NCBI GenBank assembly: GCA_003486645.1
Contig: DNGI01000036.1
Coordinates: forward strand, 1 to 11,927
Direction: 5' to 3'
DNA: 11,927 nucleotides
From: Cyanobacteria bacterium UBA11370
GTDB taxonomy: Bacteria > Cyanobacteriota > Cyanobacteriia > Cyanobacteriales > Coleofasciculaceae
Shown: one piece after another, positions 6,412 through 11,927 of the stretch
Layout of the letters: each line of letters begins with the position of its first letter
Position numbering within the stretch: the first letter of the stretch is position 1
Made by a program: the position numbers and the translations under genes
The notes under the pieces: model-generated
Databases searched by the model: none
What the model was told of the DNA's origin: nothing
What the model saw: only the letters and a program-made list of their open reading frames with translations

Positions 6412-6549
6412 ATGACGATCCAGAACGTTGACAGTCTGACCTTTCAGAATAGGGGCGATCGCACACACTACCATTGCGACAGAGAATTTTCTCAAAATTA
6501 TCAGGAACGAGTATCATACACCCTGAAAGAAGTAGTGCAGATGGCTTAA
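6412..6549 (+). CDS. Candidate 45-residue protein, unknown function
   Basis: ATG 6412 to TAA 6549, preceded at 5-nt spacing by a perfect AGGAGG. The product begins MTIQNVDSLTFQNRGDRTHY and ends YTLKEVVQMA. It is hydrophilic, with one Cys and two His, and has no signal peptide or transmembrane helix. A HIP1 octamer (6455-6462) lies inside the frame. I do not recognise the family. It could be a genuine small protein, a leader peptide, or the 5' remnant of a decayed gene; no continuation of the protein is evident in the 370 bp downstream. The Shine-Dalgarno strength and spacing argue for translation, the short length against certainty. Confidence 0.45.
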   Translation: MTIQNVDSLTFQNRGDRTHYHCDREFSQNYQERVSYTLKEVVQMA

Positions 6550-6753
6550 TACCCACAAATCGATCCGTGAGGGGTGAGAGTAAGCCATCCGGTACTGGGG
6601 TAGCTTGACCAACAGAGTAATACGGTGCAGCTTACAAACTAAAATACGCTGGCAATGAAGACAGATTGGAGTTTGCAGCGATTAATACTTGATTAAACAA
6701 TGGAACTTTCTCGTGCTGTAGAACCCCATGGGGTGTCAGCGATATGACCAGGA
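6550..6753. other. Non-coding stretch downstream of the small gene
   Basis: No supported gene. Only very short frames occur (for example 15 codons from ATG 6700). The self-complementary CCCCATGGGG at 6724-6733 is followed by TGTCA. No T-run terminator is seen. Confidence 0.4.
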
Positions 6754-6794
6754 AGAGCAATTTTTCACTATTAACTACTCTTATTAATTGCTCT
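6754..6794 (+). repeat. 9-bp perfect inverted repeat upstream of mraY
   Basis: AGAGCAATT (6754-6762) and AATTGCTCT (6786-6794) are exact reverse complements separated by 23 nt. This is the first of a series of inverted repeats in front of mraY. It lies just before a TATAAT (6807-6812). Confidence 0.6.
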
Positions 6795-6806
6795 ACGACT
6801 AGCTCT

Positions 6807-6812
6807 TATAAT
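6807..6812 (+). promoter_or_regulatory. -10 element (TATAAT), possible mraY promoter
   Basis: Exact TATAAT between two inverted repeats. No convincing -35 box lies at 16-18 bp. A start near 6819 would place the 6814-6858 dyad across the initiation site and give a leader of about 155 nt to the GTG at 6974. Confidence 0.4.
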
Positions 6813-6813
6813 T

Positions 6814-6858
6814 AATCATCCCTCAAAAAGCAAGGTAAATTTGCTTAAGGGATTGATT
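6814..6858 (+). promoter_or_regulatory. Long imperfect dyad at the presumed mraY start site
   Basis: AATCATCCCT (6814-6823) pairs with AGGGATTGATT (6848-6858) with one bulged base. Inside it AAGCAA (6828-6833) pairs exactly with TTGCTT (6841-6846) around a 7-nt loop. The structure could be an operator, a 5' transcript hairpin or the relic of a small mobile element. Confidence 0.45.
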
Positions 6859-6880
6859 CAAAGCCCCCCAGAGATGTTAG

Positions 6881-6914
6881 GATTCCCATCAGTGCCGTGG
6901 GTCACACGGGAATC
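6881..6914 (+). promoter_or_regulatory. mraY leader hairpin
   Basis: GATTCCC (6881-6887) and GGGAATC (6908-6914) are exact reverse complements around a 20-nt loop that can itself pair (GTG 6892-6894 with CAC 6903-6905). It is followed six bases later by the near-palindrome GACGCA-A-TGCGTC (6920-6932). No T-run follows either, so these are not classical terminators. Confidence 0.45.
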
Positions 6915-6973
6915 GTCAAGACGCAATGCGTCCTGTTTGTGTGAGGAATGTTCGCGTAAGGAATGAAAGGTCT

Positions 6974-8098
6974 GTGATAGACGCAAAATTTACTTCTGGG
7001 CAGTCGTTCAATTTAACGGGTTCCAGACTCTTGACGTTATTAGCAGTGGGTTTGAGCCTGGGATCAGTAATTCTGGATTGGACAGTGGGACAATTCCCGT
7101 TAGCAGGGCTTTCAATGACCTTGCCGTTGTGGATTTGTGGATTGTTAACTGCCATACTCGGATACTGGGCAGTACCCCTCCTCCAAACCCTGAAAATTGG
7201 ACAGATTATTCGGGAAGATGGCCCTCAAACCCATTTGCAAAAAGCAGGAACTCCAACGATGGGTGGGGTGTTTTTTGTACCTGTGGCGGTTATTGTTGCC
7301 CTCGTCTGGTCAGGATTAGTGATTGGGGTGCAAGATTTTATCTCGGTTTTGGCGGTATCGGTTGTGACCCTTGCGTATGCTGCCATTGGTTGGATTGATG
7401 ATTGGCAAATTGTCCGCCGCCGTTCTAATAAGGGAATTTCTCCCCGGATGAAACTCGCACTGCAAATGAGTGTGGGTTTAGTGTTTTGTTTATGGCTAGC
7501 GGCAAGTCAACCCGCGAGTATTACTAATATTAGTTTACCATTGGGTGTCGTGTTACCGTTGGGAATGCTGTTTTGGCCTGTAGCACTGTTTGCGTTAGTG
7601 GCAGAAAGTAATGCGACAAACCTGACGGATGGGGTGGATGGACTAGCGGCTGGGACTTGTGCGATCGCGTTATTGGGACTCGCCGCACTGGTTACGCCAA
7701 CTTCACCGGGTTTAATGATTTTCTGTGCTTGTATGAGTGGTAGTTGTTTGGGTTTTGTAGTTCATAATCGCAACCCGGCTACAGTATTTATGGGGGATAC
7801 GGGTTCTCTGGCGTTGGGTGGGGCGCTAGCAGCGGTAGGACTGTTGAGTCAGAATCTTTGGTGTTTATTTATTCTGAGTGGTCTTTTCTTTATCGAATCT
7901 CTTTCTGTAATCGCTCAAGTTGCTTATTATAAAGCGACGAAAGGGCCGGATGGAATTGGTAAACGTCTGTTTAAAATGTCACCCTTTCACAATCATTTGG
8001 AACTGACAGGTTGGTCAGAAACTCAAATTGTTGGGTCGTTTTATTTGATTAATGGGATTTTGGCGTTGTTGTGTTTGATGCTGAAGCCAGGTTTTTGA
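6974..8098 (+). CDS. mraY: Phospho-N-acetylmuramoyl-pentapeptide-transferase (MraY)
   Basis: Integral membrane enzyme that transfers phospho-MurNAc-pentapeptide from UDP to undecaprenyl phosphate, making lipid I for peptidoglycan. The sequence is polytopic (about ten hydrophobic segments) with the family's cytoplasmic motifs, numbered from GTG 6974 (374 residues): EDGPQTHLQKAGTPTMGG (81-98), IDDW with aspartates 142-143, NLTDGVDGL with D219, MGDTGS (273-278) and SPFHNHLEL (336-344). The last differs from the usual HHH by Asn340. The frame extends to ATG 6926, but that adds an Arg-rich 16 residues unlike the family and its ATG sits in a palindrome. GTG 6974 (VIDAKFTSGQ) has AAGGA 11 nt upstream and fits the usual N-terminus. 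The gene stands alone, ahead of a strong terminator. Confidence 0.95.
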   Translation: MIDAKFTSGQSFNLTGSRLLTLLAVGLSLGSVILDWTVGQFPLAGLSMTLPLWICGLLTAILGYWAVPLLQTLKIGQIIREDGPQTHLQKAGTPTMGGVFFVPVAVIVALVWSGLVIGVQDFISVLAVSVVTLAYAAIGWIDDWQIVRRRSNKGISPRMKLALQMSVGLVFCLWLAASQPASITNISLPLGVVLPLGMLFWPVALFALVAESNATNLTDGVDGLAAGTCAIALLGLAALVTPTSPGLMIFCACMSGSCLGFVVHNRNPATVFMGDTGSLALGGALAAVGLLSQNLWCLFILSGLFFIESLSVIAQVAYYKATKGPDGIGKRLFKMSPFHNHLELTGWSETQIVGSFYLINGILALLCLMLKPGF

Positions 8099-8132
8099 CT
8101 AAGATTCGATTGTTAGATTAAGGTTTTGAGTG

Positions 8133-8165
8133 AAGCCATCTTATTGAGTGAGGTGGCTTTTTTTT
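8133..8165 (+). terminator. Intrinsic terminator of mraY
   Basis: AAGCCATCT (8133-8141) pairs with AGGTGGCTT (8151-8159), nine pairs including one G-T, around a 9-nt loop. It runs directly into eight T residues (8158-8165), 35 bp after the mraY stop. This is the clearest terminator in the window. Confidence 0.9.
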
Positions 8166-8219
8166 GTGCGTGAAGGGAAGCGATCGCGTTAGCGAATCCC
8201 TATTTTTCGTATCCCTTTT

Positions 8220-8312
8220 TATAGCAACGGACATATCACTTAGGACATTATATTGGGCTTTAAAGAGAACAGGCAACAGAAAAAGGTTTTAATGATTGTG
8301 GCGACTGCTATA
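8220..8312. mobile_element. Candidate 93-bp MITE-like element
   Basis: The ends are inverted: TATAGCA at 8220-8226 and TGCTATA at 8306-8312, exact for 7 bp. The similarity continues imperfectly for about 20 bp more (left ACGGACATATCACTTAGGAC; right, reversed, GTCGCCACAATCATTAAAAC). The terminal TA pairs would suit TA-targeting IS630/Tc1-type transposition. There is no coding capacity. The right end runs into TATAAT (8311-8316), which may serve the next gene. Confirmation needs other copies in the genome. Confidence 0.4.
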
Positions 8313-8316
8313 TAAT
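8311..8316 (+). promoter_or_regulatory. -10 element (TATAAT) ahead of the 251-residue gene
   Basis: Exact TATAAT overlapping the right end of the candidate MITE. No clear -35 box is seen. A start near 8323 gives a leader of about 60 nt to the ATG at 8383. Confidence 0.35.
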
Positions 8317-8382
8317 AAAGGTTTAATATCAAAATTATATCGCCTTTAAACCTCACGGAGCTATCGTGACGACCTTGTACTA

Positions 8383-9138
8383 ATGAAAAAGGTTGATTTT
8401 TTAGTTATGGAAAAAGCGTGGTTGATTCAACTCAAAGGAAGTGAGTTTGACCTTAAGGTTTTATCAGAGTCATTTTGTTTATCTGATTTTAGTGTAACAG
8501 AAGATCAGGGTAGTTATTATTTAAAATCTCAACAATTTAACATGGCGAATGAGATAGAAGAGGTGTACAGAAGTGCCACTGAGCTACTTACATTTATCAA
8601 GGGTGCTATAGAAATTTATTCCGGACAATCTTACAATATTTCAATAGCGAGAGTTATTCGAGTTGATGAGCAGGGACAACGTGAAAGTTTTGTGATCGCT
8701 CCACCGCCGATGCGAGCGGCATCGCAAGCTAAGATGCGGGCGCGTGCATCTATCTGCCGAGGAACAGAGATCACTAATTCATTACCCCAACCCTCTATCA
8801 TTGAGTCTTACGTGGCAATTCCTCGTCAAGATGAAAGGGCTGCTAAAGTTTTCAGAATCTGGGTTTCCCGTGAACACAACTGGCATAATCTTTACCATAT
8901 GTATGAAGTTGTTGAGGGAAATGTTAGTAGCATGAGTCAAATTGTTCAAAATGGTTGGGCTACAGAAACAGAGATAAAATTGTTTAAGCGAACAGCGTGT
9001 AATGAGAACGTGCTTGGTGATGATGCACGGCATGGTTACACTAAAGATTTAAACTTAAAAAATCCTATGACTTTATCAGAAGCACAATCTCTAATTCAGA
9101 AGATTCTCAACCATTGGATCAGGTCAAAATGCGCGTAA
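8383..9138 (+). CDS. Protein of unknown function with a C-terminal DDARHG motif
   Basis: 251 residues, no signal peptide or membrane helix. The N-terminal part (about 10-100) looks alpha/beta (AWLIQLKGSEFDLKVL, then YRSATELLTFIKGAIEIY). The C-terminal part (about 150-248) has VFRIWVSREHNWHNLYHMYE, the motif GDDARHG (212-218), and a helix ending in SLIQKILNHWIR. I recall DARHG-type C-termini in uncharacterised bacterial proteins but know no function for them. Residues 107-124 (PPPMRAASQAKMRARASI) are encoded by a GC-rich patch with two tandem hairpins in an otherwise AT-rich gene. No Shine-Dalgarno sequence is evident for ATG 8383; ATG 8407 (MEKAWLIQLK) is an equally likely start. The gene has no HIP1 site, stands alone and is convergent with the methyltransferase. 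Confidence 0.75.
   Translation: MKKVDFLVMEKAWLIQLKGSEFDLKVLSESFCLSDFSVTEDQGSYYLKSQQFNMANEIEEVYRSATELLTFIKGAIEIYSGQSYNISIARVIRVDEQGQRESFVIAPPPMRAASQAKMRARASICRGTEITNSLPQPSIIESYVAIPRQDERAAKVFRIWVSREHNWHNLYHMYEVVEGNVSSMSQIVQNGWATETEIKLFKRTACNENVLGDDARHGYTKDLNLKNPMTLSEAQSLIQKILNHWIRSKCA
8708..8751 (+). repeat. Two tandem hairpins within the 251-residue gene
   Basis: CGATGC/GCATCG (8708-8713/8719-8724, loop GAGCG) and AGATGC/GCATCT (8732-8737/8746-8751, loop GGGCGCGT) share the core GATGC and lie 7 nt apart in a locally GC-rich patch. Confidence 0.6.
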
Positions 9139-9203
9139 TTCCTATTATATATAAGGTGTGATCATCCATGTTACAATACAAAGTGATCGCGTCCTCTTCA
9201 CTT

Positions 9204-9809
9204 TCAAATTTTCTCCAAAATACAGAATAGCGCTTTAGGAAATTGCTCTAACGTCCCTTGATACACTGTATCTTCAACAGAACAGACATTAAATTGACTA
9301 CCAAAAATTTCCCCAATTTCTTCCGCTGTAAATCGATATGGTCCTTCCTCCCGTGTTTCCAAGTGGCTAAAACACTTCAGAAATAAGTAACCTTTCGGCT
9401 TCATTAAACGACTGACAACGCGAACATAATCTTGCCTTTGTTCTGGCTGGAATACGTGGAAACAACCGCGATCAAAAATAAAATCAAACTCTTGATTTAA
9501 ATTACTATTGAGGATATCATCCTGTCTAAAGTCAATATCCAACCCCTTTTCTTTAGCTATTTCTTTCAGCCGATTAATCGCAGCATCTGAAATATCAGTT
9601 CCTGTTACTGTAAAACCCTGTTTTGCTAATGCCATAGCCTGTGTACCGGGACCAGTACCAAGATCTAATAGTGTACCTGTGTGCAGGTTCAATTTCGTTA
9701 ATGCTTGGTCAAGATCCGGATCGAGATTCGGGTTGAACCAAGGCATAGTTTCTACTTCTTTTTCCCGATATAACTGTTTCCAGTCGGGTAATTCACGCCG
9801 TTGATTCAT
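9204..9809 (-). CDS. Class I SAM-dependent methyltransferase
   Basis: 201 residues with a Rossmann-like methyltransferase core. Motif I LLDLGTGPGTQ (47-57) binds S-adenosylmethionine. The acidic end of strand 2 is in TGTDIS (69-74, D72), followed by DFRQDDIL (93-100) near the adenine site and DFIFDRGCFHVF (109-120) at strand 4. The DRGCFHVF signature and short length resemble small-molecule methyltransferases of the TehB/thiopurine type, but the substrate is not clear. N-terminal WKQLYREKEVETMPW also fits that group. It acts in the cytoplasm. The start ATG lies 6 bp after the stop of the upstream Uma2 gene, so the two are very probably one transcript. Only a weak AGAG precedes it. The gene has no HIP1 site. 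Confidence 0.9.
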   Translation of the reverse strand: MNQRRELPDWKQLYREKEVETMPWFNPNLDPDLDQALTKLNLHTGTLLDLGTGPGTQAMALAKQGFTVTGTDISDAAINRLKEIAKEKGLDIDFRQDDILNSNLNQEFDFIFDRGCFHVFQPEQRQDYVRVVSRLMKPKGYLFLKCFSHLETREEGPYRFTAEEIGEIFGSQFNVCSVEDTVYQGTLEQFPKALFCILEKI

Positions 9810-9815
9810 AAGTAG

Positions 9816-10460
9816 TTATTCTCTATTTTGAACTATTTTATCCCTTAGCCAAGCTCGAAATGATTTTAATAGAGCAATTTCACCCATCGTTTTACTTTGT
9901 TCAATAAATCGGTTCATGTCAGTTACCGATAAAATAGGAAAAGCAATACTAAACTGACACTCAACATATTGCCCTTCTATTAATTCATAGAATCTCAGAA
10001 CTTGTCCGTTATACCTCCAAAGTTCAGGAACACCCAGCGCTGAATAAATCCCAGACTTGTTAACCGAACTACTAGTAATATCAATTTCAATGGCTAGATC
10101 TGGAGGTGGATCAGTTTGTAAATCCAATTCTTGCCGACCTCTAACAGCAGGTTCATTCTGGATATAGTAACAATTATCGGGTTCTATTCCTCGCTTGACG
10201 ACCTTCCGCTTCAAAGTCGTGGAACCAGCGCTTTTAATTTCAATGTCTAGTGCTTCAGCTAAAGCAACTATAAAATTACCCAAATTACTTTTAGGATTTT
10301 CATGTTCAAAAAGAGGAGTCATAATTTCCAAAGTACTGCCGTCATACGCAAACCGTGAACCTCGATCTTCACCTGTCTCTGTCAGTATAGCTTCAAAGGT
10401 TTCCCAGCTAATATTCCGTAAAACGGTTCGTTGTTCAGCGAGTGTTGAGATAGTAATCAT
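9816..10460 (-). CDS. Uma2/DUF820-family putative nuclease
   Basis: 214 residues from ATG 10460. The Uma2 fold is PD-(D/E)XK-like; its role in the cell is unknown. Visible family features are WETFEAIL near the N-terminus, SRFAYDGSTLEIMTP (35-49), GIEPDNCYYI with EPD at 93-95, PPDLAIEIDITSSS with D121 and E125 as candidate catalytic acids, K135, and GVPELWRY (143-150). Unlike the copy at 5355 it lacks the QQG linker and DUF4351 tail. The frame stays open upstream to 10508, but those codons run through an intergenic palindromic repeat (10491-10511), so I choose the internal ATG with AAAAGG 14 nt upstream. It is probably co-transcribed with the methyltransferase. Confidence 0.87.
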   Translation of the reverse strand: MITISTLAEQRTVLRNISWETFEAILTETGEDRGSRFAYDGSTLEIMTPLFEHENPKSNLGNFIVALAEALDIEIKSAGSTTLKRKVVKRGIEPDNCYYIQNEPAVRGRQELDLQTDPPPDLAIEIDITSSSVNKSGIYSALGVPELWRYNGQVLRFYELIEGQYVECQFSIAFPILSVTDMNRFIEQSKTMGEIALLKSFRAWLRDKIVQNRE

Positions 10461-10490
10461 TTCAACATTGAATACCTTTTGCAACATTAA

Positions 10491-10511
10491 AGGGTGAGTC
10501 ATGCCCACCCT
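10491..10511. repeat. GGGTGGGC-type palindromic repeat
   Basis: AGGGTGAG (10491-10498) pairs with CCCACCCT (10504-10511) apart from one mismatch, with a short central loop. I recall similar AGGGTGGGC...GCCCACCCT palindromes as recurrent intergenic repeats in cyanobacteria. It separates sufS from the Uma2 gene and could act as a weak bidirectional hairpin. Confidence 0.5.
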
Positions 10512-10547
10512 ACTACGATAACGGAAAATACTGGTTAAGAACTCGAC

Positions 10548-11810
10548 TTAATCCATGACACTTCTGAAAAAGTCAATTGTCTCTTTCAGCGCCACAATAA
10601 ACGCATCAATCTCTTCTTTGGTATTGTAGAAATACAAACTCGCCCGTGCCGTACCCGGTACACCCAGAACTCGATGCAACGGCTGAGTGCAATGATTCCC
10701 CGCGCGGATAGCAACTCCTTCTTGATCCAAAAGAGTAGATAAATCGCTAGCGTTGATCCCTGCAACGTTAAATGATGCTAATGCTGCCCTACCTTTCCCT
10801 TCTAGTGTAGGTTGGGGACCATAAATTTTTAAGTTAGGAATGGCACATAATTGCTGAAATAAATAGGCAGTGAGTTCTTCCTCATAAGCATGGATTTTAT
10901 CCATACCCAAACTAGCTAAATAGTCTACCGCTACACCTAGTGCGATCGCTTCGGCAATTGCGGGTGTTCCGGCTTCAAATTTGTGGGGCAAATCTCCATA
11001 GGTTGAGTGATCAAGAAACACTTCAGAAATCATCTCACCACCCCCCATAAACGGAGGCATTGCTAACAGCAAATCCAGTTTACCATAGAGAAAACCAATA
11101 CCCGTAGGAGCGCACATTTTATGACCTGATGCAACTAGCCAATCACAGTCCATAACTTGCACATCAATGGGCATATGAGGCACAGACTGACAAGCATCAA
11201 TCAGTACTTTAGCACCATATTGGTGAGCAATTTTAATAACCTCTTCGACTGGATTAATACAACCCAACGTATTAGAGACATGAACCACACTCACCAATTT
11301 AGTTTTATCTGAAATCAGAGATTTGAAATGCTCTAAATCAAACTCCTCAGTTTCATTCAGTTGTACATATTTGAACACTGCACCCGTTCTCTGAGCAATA
11401 ATATGCCAAGGAACGATATTACTATGGTGTTCCATCACCGAAAGAATAATTTCATCTCCCGGTTGTAAATTATTTAAACCCCAGCTATAAGCAACTAAAT
11501 TAACTGCCTCACTTGCATTACGGGTGAAAACAATTTCCTGGCGCGACGCAGCATTAATAAAGTGGGCAACTTTATCCCTAGAAGCTTCATAGGCATCAGT
11601 AGCTCTAGCACTAAGGGTATGAGCGCCCCGATGCACGTTAGAATTATCCTGTTCGTAATAGTGGCGTAGGGCATCTAATACTGCCTTTGGCTTCTGTGAG
11701 GTAGCGGCATTATCTAAGTAAATCAGCGGCTTACCATGAACTTCCTGATGCAAAATTGGGAAGTCGGAACGTACCTTAGCAGCGAGAGTTTTTTCTTGAG
11801 TAATGGTCAT
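10548..11810 (-). CDS. sufS: Cysteine desulfurase SufS
   Basis: Pyridoxal-phosphate enzyme that takes sulfur from cysteine for Fe-S cluster assembly by the SUF system, the main pathway in cyanobacteria. 420 residues, full length for the type II (SufS) group. It has [13 protein letters not shown] (29-41), [10 protein letters not shown] (58-67), PLP-stacking histidine in MEHHSN (H129), D205 in LIDACQS, the Schiff-base lysine K231 in [16 protein letters not shown], and the persulfide cysteine C374 in [12 protein letters not shown]. These positions match E. coli SufS with a small offset. In many cyanobacteria sufS closes a sufBCD-sufS cluster; the start here is only 117 bp from the window edge, so I cannot see the neighbours. 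The ATG lacks a Shine-Dalgarno sequence and follows CCAACAA repeats. Confidence 0.97.
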   Translation of the reverse strand: MTITQEKTLAAKVRSDFPILHQEVHGKPLIYLDNAATSQKPKAVLDALRHYYEQDNSNVHRGAHTLSARATDAYEASRDKVAHFINAASRQEIVFTRNASEAVNLVAYSWGLNNLQPGDEIILSVMEHHSNIVPWHIIAQRTGAVFKYVQLNETEEFDLEHFKSLISDKTKLVSVVHVSNTLGCINPVEEVIKIAHQYGAKVLIDACQSVPHMPIDVQVMDCDWLVASGHKMCAPTGIGFLYGKLDLLLAMPPFMGGGEMISEVFLDHSTYGDLPHKFEAGTPAIAEAIALGVAVDYLASLGMDKIHAYEEELTAYLFQQLCAIPNLKIYGPQPTLEGKGRAALASFNVAGINASDLSTLLDQEGVAIRAGNHCTQPLHRVLGVPGTARASLYFYNTKEEIDAFIVALKETIDFFRSVMD

Positions 11811-11927
11811 TGGTTATTTGTTGTTGGTTGTTGGTTGTTGGTTGTTGGTTATTAGTTATTAGTTATTAGTTATTAAGTTTTTTTGTGATAACTTATTCCT
11901 CACAAACAACAAACAACTAACAACAAA
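11811..11927. repeat. Second CCAACAA/TTGTTGG repeat element, upstream of sufS (cut by window edge)
   Basis: Positions 11816-11853 are identical to 1659-1696, with four exact TTGTTGG heptamers (11821-11848). Three TTATTAG heptamers follow (11849-11869). After a short AT-rich spacer, CAAACAACAAACAACTAACA begins at about 11902 and is largely complementary to the left arm, as in the element at 1657-1883. The element may continue past the window. It forms the presumed leader of sufS. I could not pick a convincing promoter in the visible spacer. Confidence 0.7.

Noticed and set aside
6926..6973. 16-residue N-terminal extension of MraY from ATG 6926
   Set aside because: The extension is Arg/Val-rich (MRPVCVRNVRVRNERS), unlike cyanobacterial MraY N-termini. 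Its ATG lies inside a palindrome with no Shine-Dalgarno sequence, and GTG 6974 gives the expected start.
7078..7398. Rightward 106-codon frame inside mraY
   Set aside because: It overlaps MraY signature motifs in another frame, and its Cys/Gly/Trp-rich product is typical of an out-of-frame reading of membrane-protein codons.
9139..9203. Bidirectional terminator between the convergent 251-residue and methyltransferase genes
   Set aside because: I could not find a stem of useful strength followed by a T-run on either strand.
10461..10508. N-terminal extension of the second Uma2 protein to GTG 10508
   Set aside because: The first codons run through a palindromic intergenic repeat, and the family start fits the internal ATG at 10460 better.

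Overview
This window is chromosomal DNA from a cyanobacterium. By my reading it holds 14 exact copies of the palindromic octamer GCGATCGC (HIP1), a hallmark of many cyanobacterial genomes, in 11.9 kb. It also carries heptamer and octamer short tandem repeats of the kind scattered through filamentous cyanobacterial genomes. Several proteins (the coiled-coil protein, the 257-residue protein, two Uma2/DUF820 proteins) look typical of cyanobacteria. I cannot name the genus from sequence alone.

Layout. Positions 1-3323 are read leftward: a small one-helix membrane protein (60-413), tRNA-Phe(GAA) (534-606), a LapA-domain protein (726-974), a glutathione S-transferase (1006-1656) and a phosphohexomutase (1884-3323). 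The gap between the last two is filled by a repeat-bounded segment that carries a good sigma70-type promoter for the GST gene. A 550-bp gap follows. Rightward come a coiled-coil protein (3877-4425), a 257-residue protein interrupted by an in-frame octamer array (4480-5253) and a Uma2-DUF4351 protein (5355-6188). The next gap, about 780 bp to the mraY start, holds a likely 45-codon gene with a perfect Shine-Dalgarno sequence (6412-6549) and a run of inverted repeats leading into mraY (6974-8098). mraY ends in a clear intrinsic terminator. A candidate 93-bp MITE precedes a 251-residue protein of unknown function (8383-9138). Convergent to it, leftward, are a class I methyltransferase (9204-9809) with a second Uma2 gene 6 bp upstream (9816-10460), and then sufS (10548-11810). 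The leader of sufS shares a 38-nt identical repeat block with the GST leader.

Function. The core genes are housekeeping: peptidoglycan lipid I synthesis (MraY), sulfur mobilisation for Fe-S clusters (SufS), hexose-phosphate interconversion, and a tRNA. They are not a single pathway. The unusual content is the way small repeats have entered regulatory and coding positions: the shared CCAACAA leader in front of two start codons, an octamer array inside a reading frame, a 12-bp array inside a Uma2 gene, and a palindromic repeat that artificially extends the second Uma2 reading frame. I see no CRISPR array, intact transposase, phage module or recognisable defence operon.
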